Source: an uncultured Prevotella sp. (GTDB lineage: Bacteria; Bacteroidota; Bacteroidia; Bacteroidales; Bacteroidaceae). From it: a stretch of DNA of 64,000 nt. Both the position numbers and the translations under genes were made by a program. The notes beneath the pieces were generated by a model. That model was not told the DNA's origin and made no database searches. It saw nothing but the letters and a program-made list of their open reading frames with translations. Shown here one piece after another: positions 1 through 7,615 of the stretch; the first letter of the stretch is position 1, and every line of letters begins with the position of its first letter. The stretch spans positions 27,378 through 91,377 of the forward strand of contig CALUMB010000003.1 of the NCBI GenBank assembly GCA_944321645.1. The letters run 5' to 3'.

Positions 1-914
1 TTGACTACCAAAAGTGGGATTTGGCCGAGGATTATGCGACGCTGGCCCTGGGCACCAGCCCTACCACGATGTTGCGCAATTGGGATGAGGTTTCTAATAC
101 TGCCCCCGGTGATTACAACGAGGCATGGACTAACCTCTACGTAGACGAGGACGCAAACTCTAACCTGCTGCTCATGACGGCCACCTCGCAGGCAGGCTTG
201 TGGGTGGGCTATCCTTTCCCAATGGGAAACACAAAGTATTCGCACAGCCGCTACCTTGCCGACACGGAGGACATAATGTCCAGCAATATTTGGGGGGCGT
301 ACACCTTGCAGCGCTTGTATCCTACGGGCATCCTCGTCTATTCGGGCAGTTACTTCAACCGTGTGTCTGCACCTAAGCTGAACAACTTCTTCTACTGGCA
401 GAACGAAGACCACACGTCGTTCCTCGCCATGATTGTCTACCCAGCGTTCAAAACCGACCTGACGCTGCTCGAACGCGCCGAGGCTCGCATCATGCAGGAC
501 AACTACACCGGAGCTTGCGAGGATCTGACGCTTTGGATGCAGAATTGGACAAACTCCAAGATGACTCTCACGCCAGAAAACATCACGTCGTATTATCGTG
601 CGATGAAATATTACACACCATTCGAGCCGACCCAAAAGAAGCACCTTGACCCTGTGTTCGAAATTGGTGAAGAGGGCGGAACTAAAGAAAGCATGCTTCA
701 GTGCTTGCTTCAGTTCAAGAGGATAGAAACCCTCTATGAGGGTTACCGCTGGTTCGACATCAAGCGCTACGGCATAACTGTCTACCGCAGGAAGTTCAAT
801 GCCTCTGGCCGCCCAGAGGAATTAACTGATTCGCTCTTGCCTGGCGACAGGCGGCGCGCACTGCAGCTGCCGCAGGAAGTAATCACCGCCGGCTACCAGC
901 CAAATCCAAGGTGA
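1..914 (+). CDS. RagB/SusD family nutrient-uptake lipoprotein, C-terminal part (5' end outside window)
   Basis: This is the C-terminal part of a SusD-like outer-membrane lipoprotein, which binds substrate at the cell surface and forms the lid of a SusC/RagA transporter. The frame is open from base 3 (DYQKWDLAEDY), so the gene starts upstream and its signal peptide and TPR-rich N-terminus are missing. The family-typical end is visible: LLERAEARI, then FKRIETLYEGYRWFDIKRYG, the usual SusD C-terminal signature, and an ending of ALQLPQEVITAGYQPNPR. It is followed after 44 bases by a metallohydrolase lipoprotein gene on the same strand, so the cognate SusC should lie just upstream of the window. 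The TTG at 21 is internal and is not the real start. The family call is firm; the substrate is unknown. Confidence 0.9.
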   Translation, partial: DYQKWDLAEDYATLALGTSPTTMLRNWDEVSNTAPGDYNEAWTNLYVDEDANSNLLLMTATSQAGLWVGYPFPMGNTKYSHSRYLADTEDIMSSNIWGAYTLQRLYPTGILVYSGSYFNRVSAPKLNNFFYWQNEDHTSFLAMIVYPAFKTDLTLLERAEARIMQDNYTGACEDLTLWMQNWTNSKMTLTPENITSYYRAMKYYTPFEPTQKKHLDPVFEIGEEGGTKESMLQCLLQFKRIETLYEGYRWFDIKRYGITVYRRKFNASGRPEELTDSLLPGDRRRALQLPQEVITAGYQPNPR

Positions 915-958
915 TGAAGCACTAAAGCGATTGTGAAACAATTTAAACTCACGAAACG

Positions 959-1876
959 ATGAAAAGAAAAATATATTTCGCTGCTGCTTTGGTAGGTGTC
1001 GCTTTTTCATTGACTGCGTGCGATGATAATTGCCTCGACCCCCAAAGCGTAATTACAGCCGACTTGGTCGAGAAAACGCCGCTCGACTATTGGTTGGAGG
1101 TGAACTATCTCCAGCCTTACAACATAGAGATAAAGTACCGCTACGAGTACAACGAGACAGAAGGCTCGTTCTTCACCGTGCCAGCTAACTACGACGACGC
1201 CGTGGCCATGGCCCACATCGTGAAATATAGCTGTGTGGAGGCATACGACGAGGTGGCCGGTATCGACTTCACCAGGCAGTACTTCCCCAAGATGTTCTTC
1301 TTCGAGGGGGAGTGGCATTGGCGCAACAACGGCAGCTTTGAGCTGGGTACGGCCGAAGGTGGCAAGAAAATCTTCCTCATGGGACTCAACTACATGGACG
1401 AGTATACCAAGAATTTGGACTTGCTCAACTACTTCTACCTTAAGACCATCCACCACGAGTTCACCCACATCCTCAACCAGACAGTGGAGTATCCCGCGTC
1501 ATACCAACTGATTACCGGCACGGGTTACGTGGCAGACAGCTGGACGGACTATCCATGGACAGAAGGCTATCTCAAGCGCGGATTCATCTCTGCGTATGCC
1601 CAGCAGTCGGACGAGGAAGACTTCGCCGAGATGCTTTCCACATACGTGACGAGCACTCCAGAGCAATGGGAGGTTTATATGGAAGAGGCCGCCGATTCTG
1701 TTTACGATGGCGGCACGACTGCGCGCGACTTGCTTGAGTCAAAGCTTGACATTGTGCGCACCTATATGGTGGACAACTTCGGCATTGACCTCGACCGCCT
1801 GCGTAATACTGTGCTCCGCCGTGAGCAGGATATTATTGACGGCAAGATTGACTTGGCGGACGTTTCGGTTGACTAA
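959..1876 (+). CDS. Substrate import-associated zinc metallohydrolase lipoprotein (HExxH)
   Basis: A 305-residue lipoprotein with a short signal peptide and lipobox LTAC (Cys21). It carries the zinc-protease motif HEFTH at residues 166-170, preceded by another His (IHHEFTH). A later acidic stretch (DEEDFAEM, about residue 218) probably supplies the third zinc ligand. This matches the family I know as the HExxH lipoprotein associated with TonB/SusD import (TIGR04549 type), which sits beside SusC/SusD pairs. Its substrate is not established; a surface peptidase or a metal-dependent hydrolase that prepares a ligand for import is plausible. It lies between a SusD gene and a DUF4302 gene with gaps of 44 and 19 bases, so co-transcription is likely. 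The ATG at 959 gives a clean lipoprotein signal peptide. Confidence 0.85.
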   Translation: MKRKIYFAAALVGVAFSLTACDDNCLDPQSVITADLVEKTPLDYWLEVNYLQPYNIEIKYRYEYNETEGSFFTVPANYDDAVAMAHIVKYSCVEAYDEVAGIDFTRQYFPKMFFFEGEWHWRNNGSFELGTAEGGKKIFLMGLNYMDEYTKNLDLLNYFYLKTIHHEFTHILNQTVEYPASYQLITGTGYVADSWTDYPWTEGYLKRGFISAYAQQSDEEDFAEMLSTYVTSTPEQWEVYMEEAADSVYDGGTTARDLLESKLDIVRTYMVDNFGIDLDRLRNTVLRREQDIIDGKIDLADVSVD

Positions 1877-1895
1877 ACATTAAATAAAGGAAATC

Positions 1896-3239
1896 ATGAA
1901 AGTTAAGAATATAATATTGTCTTTTGCATTGGCGTTGCCCGTGCTCGCCTTCACGTCCTGCCAGACTGACGAGGACGAGGTGTTCGACGAGTCGTCGTCC
2001 AGTCGCCTCCAGCAAAACCTGGACGAGGTGAAGTCAGTGCTTCGCAGTGCGCCATACGGATGGTCTTTCGACTATTACTATGGCAACAACCAAGCCCACG
2101 GCGGCATAGTGATGACTGTCAAGTTCGACTCGCTGACATGTACGGCTGCGTCCGAACTTATCCCGGAGGAAACCACATCTTATTACAAGATGACCACCGA
2201 CCAAGGCCCTGTCCTTACGTTCGATACCTATAACGAGGTGCTTCACTCTCTCGCAACGCCTGGTTCGGGCAACTACGAAGGACAGAACGCCGACTTCGAG
2301 TTTGTAGTCCAGAGCGCAACGCCGGAGCTTGTCGTGCTTAAGGGCAAGAGGATTGGCAATTACGCCTACTTGCACCCGCTAGATAAGCCGATGCTCGAAT
2401 ATCTCGACGACGTGGAACTTATGGAAGACAGCATCTATGTGGCCACTGCTGTCGGGGCTGTCGGGGCTGATTCCGTTCAAGCCGCGTTCGATTACAATAC
2501 TAAGATTGTAACCTTCTCATATTCTGCCGATACCACGTTCTCCGAGCAGCGCCGTTTTGTGTACACTGACGAAGGCTTGCGCTTGTACACTCCCGTCACG
2601 TTTGCCGGCAGGAGCGTTTCTGAGTTCAAGTATGAGGCGAACAACTATCTCTTCACTTCCGTTGACGCTGCTGCAAGCGGATTTTCCATGAACGGCAAGA
2701 TGCCGGCCGACTACCTTGACTATGAGGAACTCCTCGGCACTTACTGGCTGCACTTCCAGAGAAACGAAAACGACATCTACGTCGACGATTCTGCACAGGT
2801 GACCATCGAGCAAGATGTCTATGAGAGGTCGTTCATCATGTCTGGCGTAAACGACAACTATACTATCGCGCTCGGTTATGACCGCGGTCGTGGGTGCCTT
2901 ACGTGGAACTCACAGAAGGTGTGCAACGACGACGATGGTAACGAGGTTTGGGTGGTGGCGACCAGCCTTGCGGCGGGCGGCAACCTTTTGCTTAGCACCA
3001 CGGAAACCGGAATGCTGACAACGTGGAACGGCGACAGGGAGAACATCGAACTCACTTGGACTACCAACGAGTATTTCTCCGATGTCTACAACATGAACTT
3101 TATTACCGACACATGGTGCCTCTGGCGGTTGGAGCCAGGCGCGGCAGGCAGCTTGGGCCAGATTTTAAGTGGGCCCTACCTCTTCTTCGGCAGGCAGATG
3201 GTGCTTAACTATGTTACGTCAATGGTCAAAATCAATTAA
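1896..3239 (+). CDS. DUF4302 domain-containing lipoprotein
   Basis: A 447-residue predicted outer-membrane lipoprotein with signal peptide MKVKNIILSFALALPVLAF and lipobox Cys22. After a Ser/Asp/Glu-rich linker comes SRLQQNLDEVKSVLRSAPYG, then a beta-rich body. This start, a helix followed by APYGW and a tyrosine-rich strand, is typical of DUF4302. DUF4302 proteins are known mainly as partners of SusC/SusD pairs and the HExxH lipoprotein, exactly as found here, and no biochemical function is settled. The gene starts 19 bases after the metallohydrolase stop and ends 11 bases before the next lipoprotein start, which points to one operon. The family call comes from the N-terminal pattern and the gene order and was not checked by a search. 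Confidence 0.78.
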   Translation: MKVKNIILSFALALPVLAFTSCQTDEDEVFDESSSSRLQQNLDEVKSVLRSAPYGWSFDYYYGNNQAHGGIVMTVKFDSLTCTAASELIPEETTSYYKMTTDQGPVLTFDTYNEVLHSLATPGSGNYEGQNADFEFVVQSATPELVVLKGKRIGNYAYLHPLDKPMLEYLDDVELMEDSIYVATAVGAVGADSVQAAFDYNTKIVTFSYSADTTFSEQRRFVYTDEGLRLYTPVTFAGRSVSEFKYEANNYLFTSVDAAASGFSMNGKMPADYLDYEELLGTYWLHFQRNENDIYVDDSAQVTIEQDVYERSFIMSGVNDNYTIALGYDRGRGCLTWNSQKVCNDDDGNEVWVVATSLAAGGNLLLSTTETGMLTTWNGDRENIELTWTTNEYFSDVYNMNFITDTWCLWRLEPGAAGSLGQILSGPYLFFGRQMVLNYVTSMVKIN

Positions 3240-3250
3240 ATCATTAAGAA

Positions 3251-4324
3251 ATGAAGAAATTACTAAGCATGATGTTGCTTGCGTGTGGGATGCTTTCGTT
3301 TGTCGCCTGTGACGACGAGACAACCAATCCATACGCAACTGAGAACACCATCACAATAGAGAGGTCTGACCTGTTCCTTATGGCCGACGGCAACGACTGG
3401 GGCTACATAACCTACACATCGGCCGGTGGCCCGGTTACTGCATCCACCACGGCCTCGTGGTGCCGGCCGGAGGTTCAGGGCGACTCGATAGTGATTGTCT
3501 ACGTTGACCCCAACCCTACCTGTTCTGGCCGTTCGGCTACCATAGAGCTGCGCAATTCAAACAGCACAATGTCCGTGTCCATTACCCAAGAGGGCAATAT
3601 CGTGAATGTCGAGCGGGACGTGATTTCCGTCGGCGACGATGCGACGGCTGTCAAAAGTGCGCTTTGGAGCTATCTGGGCGTAGAGCTGCTTTCTGCTCCT
3701 GACTGGCTTACGGCCAGCCTGGAGGGCGATTCGCTCTGTTTGGACATATCGGAGAACGCGACGGGCCATATGCGCGATGGCTATGTGGCATACCTGTCCG
3801 GATCCGAGAAGGATTCCATAAGGGTAGTCCAGGCCGACTTCGACCGCGACATCGCCGGCTCTTACAAGTTGTATTTTAACAACGGTGCCCCAGACGGCCA
3901 GCTTACAAGCTTTGATGTTGAGCTTTCTAAGGAACAGCTCCGCGTCACGGCCTTCAACTACACGATTCCAATCACCATTGACGAGGAAACTTTGGAGATA
4001 TCCGTGGAGTGTGGCCAGCACATCGGGAGGAGCGGGCGCAACCAAGTGTTCTTGTCATTCCTCACGACAAGTCGCGAAGGCATAACATTCTGGTCTGGCA
4101 TCGCTACTGGCTACTATTCGACAGGAACGTTGAGCTATGATGGAGATGAAGGCACGACGTGCGCTTTCGGCGGCACAGTGTTCATCGGCCAGGACTATGG
4201 CGTGTTCGACATCAGCGGCTTCTGGCTTAACGCATATAGCAGCACAGACATGGCCGAAGCCTCCGACGAGGGTAGGGTCTTGCTGATGTGCAATCCTTAT
4301 TTGCAGCGTGAGCCAAACTTGTAA
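3251..4324 (+). CDS. BACON-like domain lipoprotein of a SusCD-type operon
   Basis: A 357-residue lipoprotein with signal peptide ending LSFVAC (Cys20). Two Ig-like segments follow. The first (about residues 30-115) has ASWCRPEVQGDSIVIVYV and then NSTMSVSITQEG, the strand pattern and ITQEG-type end of BACON domains. The second (about 120-190) has APDWLTASLEGDSLCLDIS and a similar end SIRVVQAD. The C-terminal half (about 195-357) is beta-rich, with GSYKLYFNNGAPDG and many aromatic residues, and I do not recognise it. It is the last gene of the import operon: an 83-base gap with a strong hairpin follows. BACON domains are thought to bind glycans or mucin, so surface ligand binding is a reasonable inference. 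Confidence 0.72.
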   Translation: MKKLLSMMLLACGMLSFVACDDETTNPYATENTITIERSDLFLMADGNDWGYITYTSAGGPVTASTTASWCRPEVQGDSIVIVYVDPNPTCSGRSATIELRNSNSTMSVSITQEGNIVNVERDVISVGDDATAVKSALWSYLGVELLSAPDWLTASLEGDSLCLDISENATGHMRDGYVAYLSGSEKDSIRVVQADFDRDIAGSYKLYFNNGAPDGQLTSFDVELSKEQLRVTAFNYTIPITIDEETLEISVECGQHIGRSGRNQVFLSFLTTSREGITFWSGIATGYYSTGTLSYDGDEGTTCAFGGTVFIGQDYGVFDISGFWLNAYSSTDMAEASDEGRVLLMCNPYLQREPNL

Positions 4325-4351
4325 GCTCGGATTACATTAAACTTATTAAGA

Positions 4352-4382
4352 GTGTCCGCGTCTAAATTGTAGGCGCGGACAC
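4352..4382 (+). terminator. Hairpin after the import operon
   Basis: A 9-bp perfect stem, GTGTCCGCG paired with CGCGGACAC, has a 13-base loop that can itself pair CTA with TAG. It is not followed by a T-run, so it may be a weak or factor-assisted terminator or an RNA-stabilising structure between the lipoprotein gene and the thioredoxin gene. Confidence 0.5.
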
Positions 4383-4407
4383 AATTAACCCTTTAATATT
4401 TACAGTC

Positions 4408-4899
4408 ATGAAGAGTTTAAAATTTTTGTTCATAGCGGCCTTCCTCGCCATTGCGGGATTGGCTCAGGCGCAAAAGCTTCCTGCCGTGACGCTAAAAGAC
4501 ATCAACGGCAAGACGGTGCAGACCGACCAGCTTTCCAACGACGGGAAGCCGTTCATCATTTCTTTTTTCGCCACGTGGTGCAAGCCGTGCAACCGCGAGC
4601 TGTCCGCCATCAGCGAGGTATATCCCGACTGGCAGGACGAGACGGGCGTGAAGCTCATTGCCGTGAGCATTGACCAGGCGCAGAACATCAACAAGGTGAA
4701 GCCCCTCGTCGACAGCAACGGCTGGGAGTATGACGTGTTGCTCGACCCCAATAGCGACTTCAAGCGCGCCCTTGGCATACAGATGATTCCATACGTGCTC
4801 ATCGTTGACGGGCAGGGTAACATCGTCTACAAGCACAACGGCTATACCGACGGTGCCGAGAATGAGCTGATTGAGAAAGTTCGCGAACTGATTAAGTAA
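4408..4899 (+). CDS. TlpA-like thiol-disulfide oxidoreductase, exported
   Basis: A 163-residue thioredoxin-fold protein with a signal peptide (cleavage near AQAQ, residue 22), so it acts outside the cytoplasmic membrane. The redox motif is WCKPC (Cys58, Cys61), set in the usual ISFFATWCKPCNREL context of TlpA/ResA proteins. The cis-Pro loop is visible as QMIPYVLIVDGQG, and the end FKRALGI...ENELIEKVRELI fits the AhpC/TSA-redoxin branch. The family reduces or isomerises disulfides of envelope proteins. It leads a group of four genes with envelope redox character (a porin-like protein, Omp28 and an Omp28-like secreted protein), spaced 18, 8 and 74 bases apart. No strong promoter was seen in the 83 bases upstream. 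Confidence 0.9.
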   Translation: MKSLKFLFIAAFLAIAGLAQAQKLPAVTLKDINGKTVQTDQLSNDGKPFIISFFATWCKPCNRELSAISEVYPDWQDETGVKLIAVSIDQAQNINKVKPLVDSNGWEYDVLLDPNSDFKRALGIQMIPYVLIVDGQGNIVYKHNGYTDGAENELIEKVRELIK

Positions 4900-4917
4900 C
4901 GTCTAAAGTCGATAGCT

Positions 4918-6627
4918 TTGAAAAAGGTAAGCTTAATTCTCGCCGCGTCTGTCCTCTCCATTTCTTCCCTCCCTGCCTTAGCGCAGGAGGTGAAGGAGGA
5001 CGACGATGTTGTCAACGTGACCGGAAGCATACAGAGCGACATCCTCTTTCCGCAGGCCGATGCCACCATCGGTGCCGAGGACTATCCCGAGGCTGCCCTT
5101 ACAAACTCTTTTGCCGAGGTCAACGTGACCAGCAAGCACGGCGATGCGGGGGCGCGTTTTGAGTATCTCGAGCACCCGCTGCCAGGCTTCGAGCCGGACT
5201 ACAAGGGCTATGGCGTGCCTTTCTTCTACGTGCGCGGCCATTGGGACAAGTTCGAGATGACGCTCGGCAGCTTTTACGAGCAGTTCGGTTCCGGCTTCAT
5301 CCTCCGCACATACGAGGAGCGCAGCCTTGGCATAGACAACTCCTTGCAGGGTGCACGCATCATAGCAAAGCCATTCAACGGCGTTACGCTAAAGGCCCTC
5401 ACGGGCAGGCAGCGCCGTTATTGGGATTGGAACGACTCGTGGATAACTGGTGCAGACGTTGAGTTCAACATCGAGCAGTGGATAAAAAGCTTGGGCGAAA
5501 AAAACACATACCTCACGCTCGGCGCGTCGTTCGTCAACAAGCATGAGGGCGACGAGGAACTTATTGCAAGCTACGACGGCACCAAGCGGCTCAACTTCCC
5601 GGAGAATGTGCAGGCGTTCGACGTGCGCCTGCGGCTGCAGACCGGCAATTGGAACGTTTTGGCCGAATACGCCCAGAAGTCGCAGGACCCTTCGCAAGGC
5701 AACGACTACATCTACCGCAAGGGCTACGTTGCGATGCTTTCTGCAAGCTACTCCAAGCGCGGCATGAGTGTGCTCTTGCAGGCCAAGCGCAGCGACAACA
5801 TGGCTTTCCGCAGCCGCCGCACGCTGCCTTCAATGTCGGAGAACTCGTCATACATCAACCATTTGCCCGCGTTCACTATGGAGCATACATACGCCCTGGC
5901 TTCGCGTTATCCTTACGCGACCAATCCCGATGGCGAGTGGGCTTACCAGGCTGAGGTGGCTTACAACTTCAAGCGCCACACTCCGCTTGGCGGCAAGTAC
6001 GGAACAAAGGTAAAGGCAAACTTCTCATACGTGCATTCTATCGCGCAGAATGTCCGCACTGCCGACGGTGTACTGCAAGGGCTTAACGGCTATTACTTCG
6101 GGACAGACGGCTATGGCTCGGCTTTCTGGAGGTGGGGCGACTCTAAGTACTACCAGGATTTCAACGTGCAGTTGGAGAAGAAGTTCACGAAAGCCTTCAA
6201 GCTCAACCTCATGTACATGAACCAGTTCTACAACAAGACTGCCGTTGAGGGCCATGGCGGGATGCTCCACAGCAACATCTATGTGGCTGAAGGCAAGTAT
6301 CAGTTCAACAATAAGGTCACGCTCCGTGCCGAGGCACAATATCTCGACCTCACTTCGGGCGTGAACAACGAGGAGGGCGACTGTGACTGTGTGTACGGCT
6401 TGCTCGAACTCTCGTTGCTCCCTTACCTCATGTTCACCGTTTCCGATGAATATAGCATAGGGGATGAGATTCATTATTACAACGGCTCGGTGACATTCGC
6501 CATGGGTGCCCACCGCCTTCAGGTGGGCTATGCCCGCACCCGCGCCGGCTTCAACTGTTCCGGTGGCGTGTGCCGATGGGTGCCCGCCAGCAAGGGCGCC
6601 ACTGTCTCTTACAACTTTAACTTCTGA
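4918..6627 (+). CDS. DUF6029-like outer-membrane beta-barrel protein
   Basis: A 569-residue exported protein with signal peptide ending LPALAQE. The rest has the alternating aromatic/polar strands of an outer-membrane barrel, for example FEMTLGSFYEQFGSGFILRT, VRLRLQTGNWNVLAEYAQ and RLQVGYARTRAGFNCSG. It ends in SYNFNF, with a terminal Phe as many barrels have. The length and the FYEQFGSGFILRTYEER segment fit the Bacteroidota DUF6029 family, which commonly sits beside thioredoxin and Omp28 genes; function is unknown. The start is a TTG at 4918, chosen because it gives the full signal peptide MKKVSLILAASVLSISSLP and no ATG lies nearby. The gene is 18 bases after the thioredoxin stop and 8 bases before the Omp28 start, so translational coupling is likely. 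Confidence 0.72.
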   Translation: MKKVSLILAASVLSISSLPALAQEVKEDDDVVNVTGSIQSDILFPQADATIGAEDYPEAALTNSFAEVNVTSKHGDAGARFEYLEHPLPGFEPDYKGYGVPFFYVRGHWDKFEMTLGSFYEQFGSGFILRTYEERSLGIDNSLQGARIIAKPFNGVTLKALTGRQRRYWDWNDSWITGADVEFNIEQWIKSLGEKNTYLTLGASFVNKHEGDEELIASYDGTKRLNFPENVQAFDVRLRLQTGNWNVLAEYAQKSQDPSQGNDYIYRKGYVAMLSASYSKRGMSVLLQAKRSDNMAFRSRRTLPSMSENSSYINHLPAFTMEHTYALASRYPYATNPDGEWAYQAEVAYNFKRHTPLGGKYGTKVKANFSYVHSIAQNVRTADGVLQGLNGYYFGTDGYGSAFWRWGDSKYYQDFNVQLEKKFTKAFKLNLMYMNQFYNKTAVEGHGGMLHSNIYVAEGKYQFNNKVTLRAEAQYLDLTSGVNNEEGDCDCVYGLLELSLLPYLMFTVSDEYSIGDEIHYYNGSVTFAMGAHRLQVGYARTRAGFNCSGGVCRWVPASKGATVSYNFNF

Positions 6628-6635
6628 TTGCAGCG

Positions 6636-7541
6636 ATGAAATCTTTTCTTAGTTATAAATGCGCGTTTTCCCTGCTCTTTGTCGCATTTGTCGCCGTTTT
6701 CGTTTCGTGCGACCAGATAGGCGAGGGCGAGCGTTATATCGCAGTTACGCCTGTCGACACAGCCGGTGCCGATACGACAGGTGGTGTGGTTCCAATCCGC
6801 CGTGCGGTGCTTGTCGAGGAGTTTTCCGGCCAGTTGTGCGTCAACTGCCCTGCCGCCTCCGAGGCTCTTGAGGCAATGCAGGAAGCCAACGGTGGCCCGG
6901 AGCGCATTGTCGTGGTCTCCATCCATGCCGGTGTTGACAATATGCTCGCCATAAACCAAGCCTTGGGGCAGGCCTTGGGAGTTGAAGGCTTGGCTACCGA
7001 TTTCGGCGAACAGCTTTATAGCCACTACGGCCTTTCGAGCGAGCCGAATGCTGTTATCGACCGCCGCAGCGGCGTCGTGAGCCAGCCGCAGTGGCTCACA
7101 ACGATAATAAACAGCCTCAGCCGCGATGTTAGCGTAGGCCTTTCTCTCCGTACAGATTACGATTCCGAGAGCCGCCAGCTCACCGTCGATGTCCTTGGGC
7201 GCACCTCGGGCCAGGGTGCATACTATGGCAATGTGCATGTCTGGCTTACAGAAGACAGCATCGTCACCATGCAGCGCCTTTCCGGAGGAGGCTACGACTA
7301 TAGCCATGTGTTCAACAGCATCTTCCGCGCTTCGGCCACTCCCATGGCAGGCGAGCAAGTCTCCATCATGCCAGCCGACGAGGTGCAGCCCATATATACG
7401 GCCTCCGTCACGCTCGAGGGCCATTGGCGTCCCGAGAAGATGGCCGTCGTGGCCTTTGTCGACGATGCCTCCGGCGTGGCCAATGTCGCCAGGGCGGCTC
7501 TGTTGCCTGCCATAGACGCTGGCGAAGCCGACGGTGAATGA
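6636..7541 (+). CDS. Omp28-related outer membrane lipoprotein with CxxC
   Basis: A 301-residue lipoprotein; the signal peptide ends VFVSC, with lipidated Cys25. The core is a thioredoxin-like fold: RRAVLVEEFSGQLCVNCPAA carries CVNC (Cys68, Cys71), followed by VVVSIHAG and the loop SSEPNAVIDRRSG. These are landmarks of the Omp28 family first described as an outer-membrane protein of Porphyromonas. The C-terminal half is beta-rich. Omp28 proteins are surface lipoproteins of unclear role; the CxxC suggests disulfide exchange, which fits the TlpA-like gene two genes upstream. It is tightly linked to the upstream barrel gene (8 bases). The next gene encodes a larger protein with a similar region that lacks the cysteines. 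Confidence 0.82.
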   Translation: MKSFLSYKCAFSLLFVAFVAVFVSCDQIGEGERYIAVTPVDTAGADTTGGVVPIRRAVLVEEFSGQLCVNCPAASEALEAMQEANGGPERIVVVSIHAGVDNMLAINQALGQALGVEGLATDFGEQLYSHYGLSSEPNAVIDRRSGVVSQPQWLTTIINSLSRDVSVGLSLRTDYDSESRQLTVDVLGRTSGQGAYYGNVHVWLTEDSIVTMQRLSGGGYDYSHVFNSIFRASATPMAGEQVSIMPADEVQPIYTASVTLEGHWRPEKMAVVAFVDDASGVANVARAALLPAIDAGEADGE

Positions 7542-7615
7542 TGTGACGTGGAGTACGTTTGCTCGGACATATAGATATTAACAACAACATTAGAATCACA
7601 AAAACAATTACAGTC

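Noticed and set aside
7542-7615. TACGTTTG at 7554-7561 as a promoter of the secreted-protein gene
   Set aside because: The -7 word matches, but no TTTG is found at the right distance and the genes upstream are closely linked, so it was left out of the feature list.
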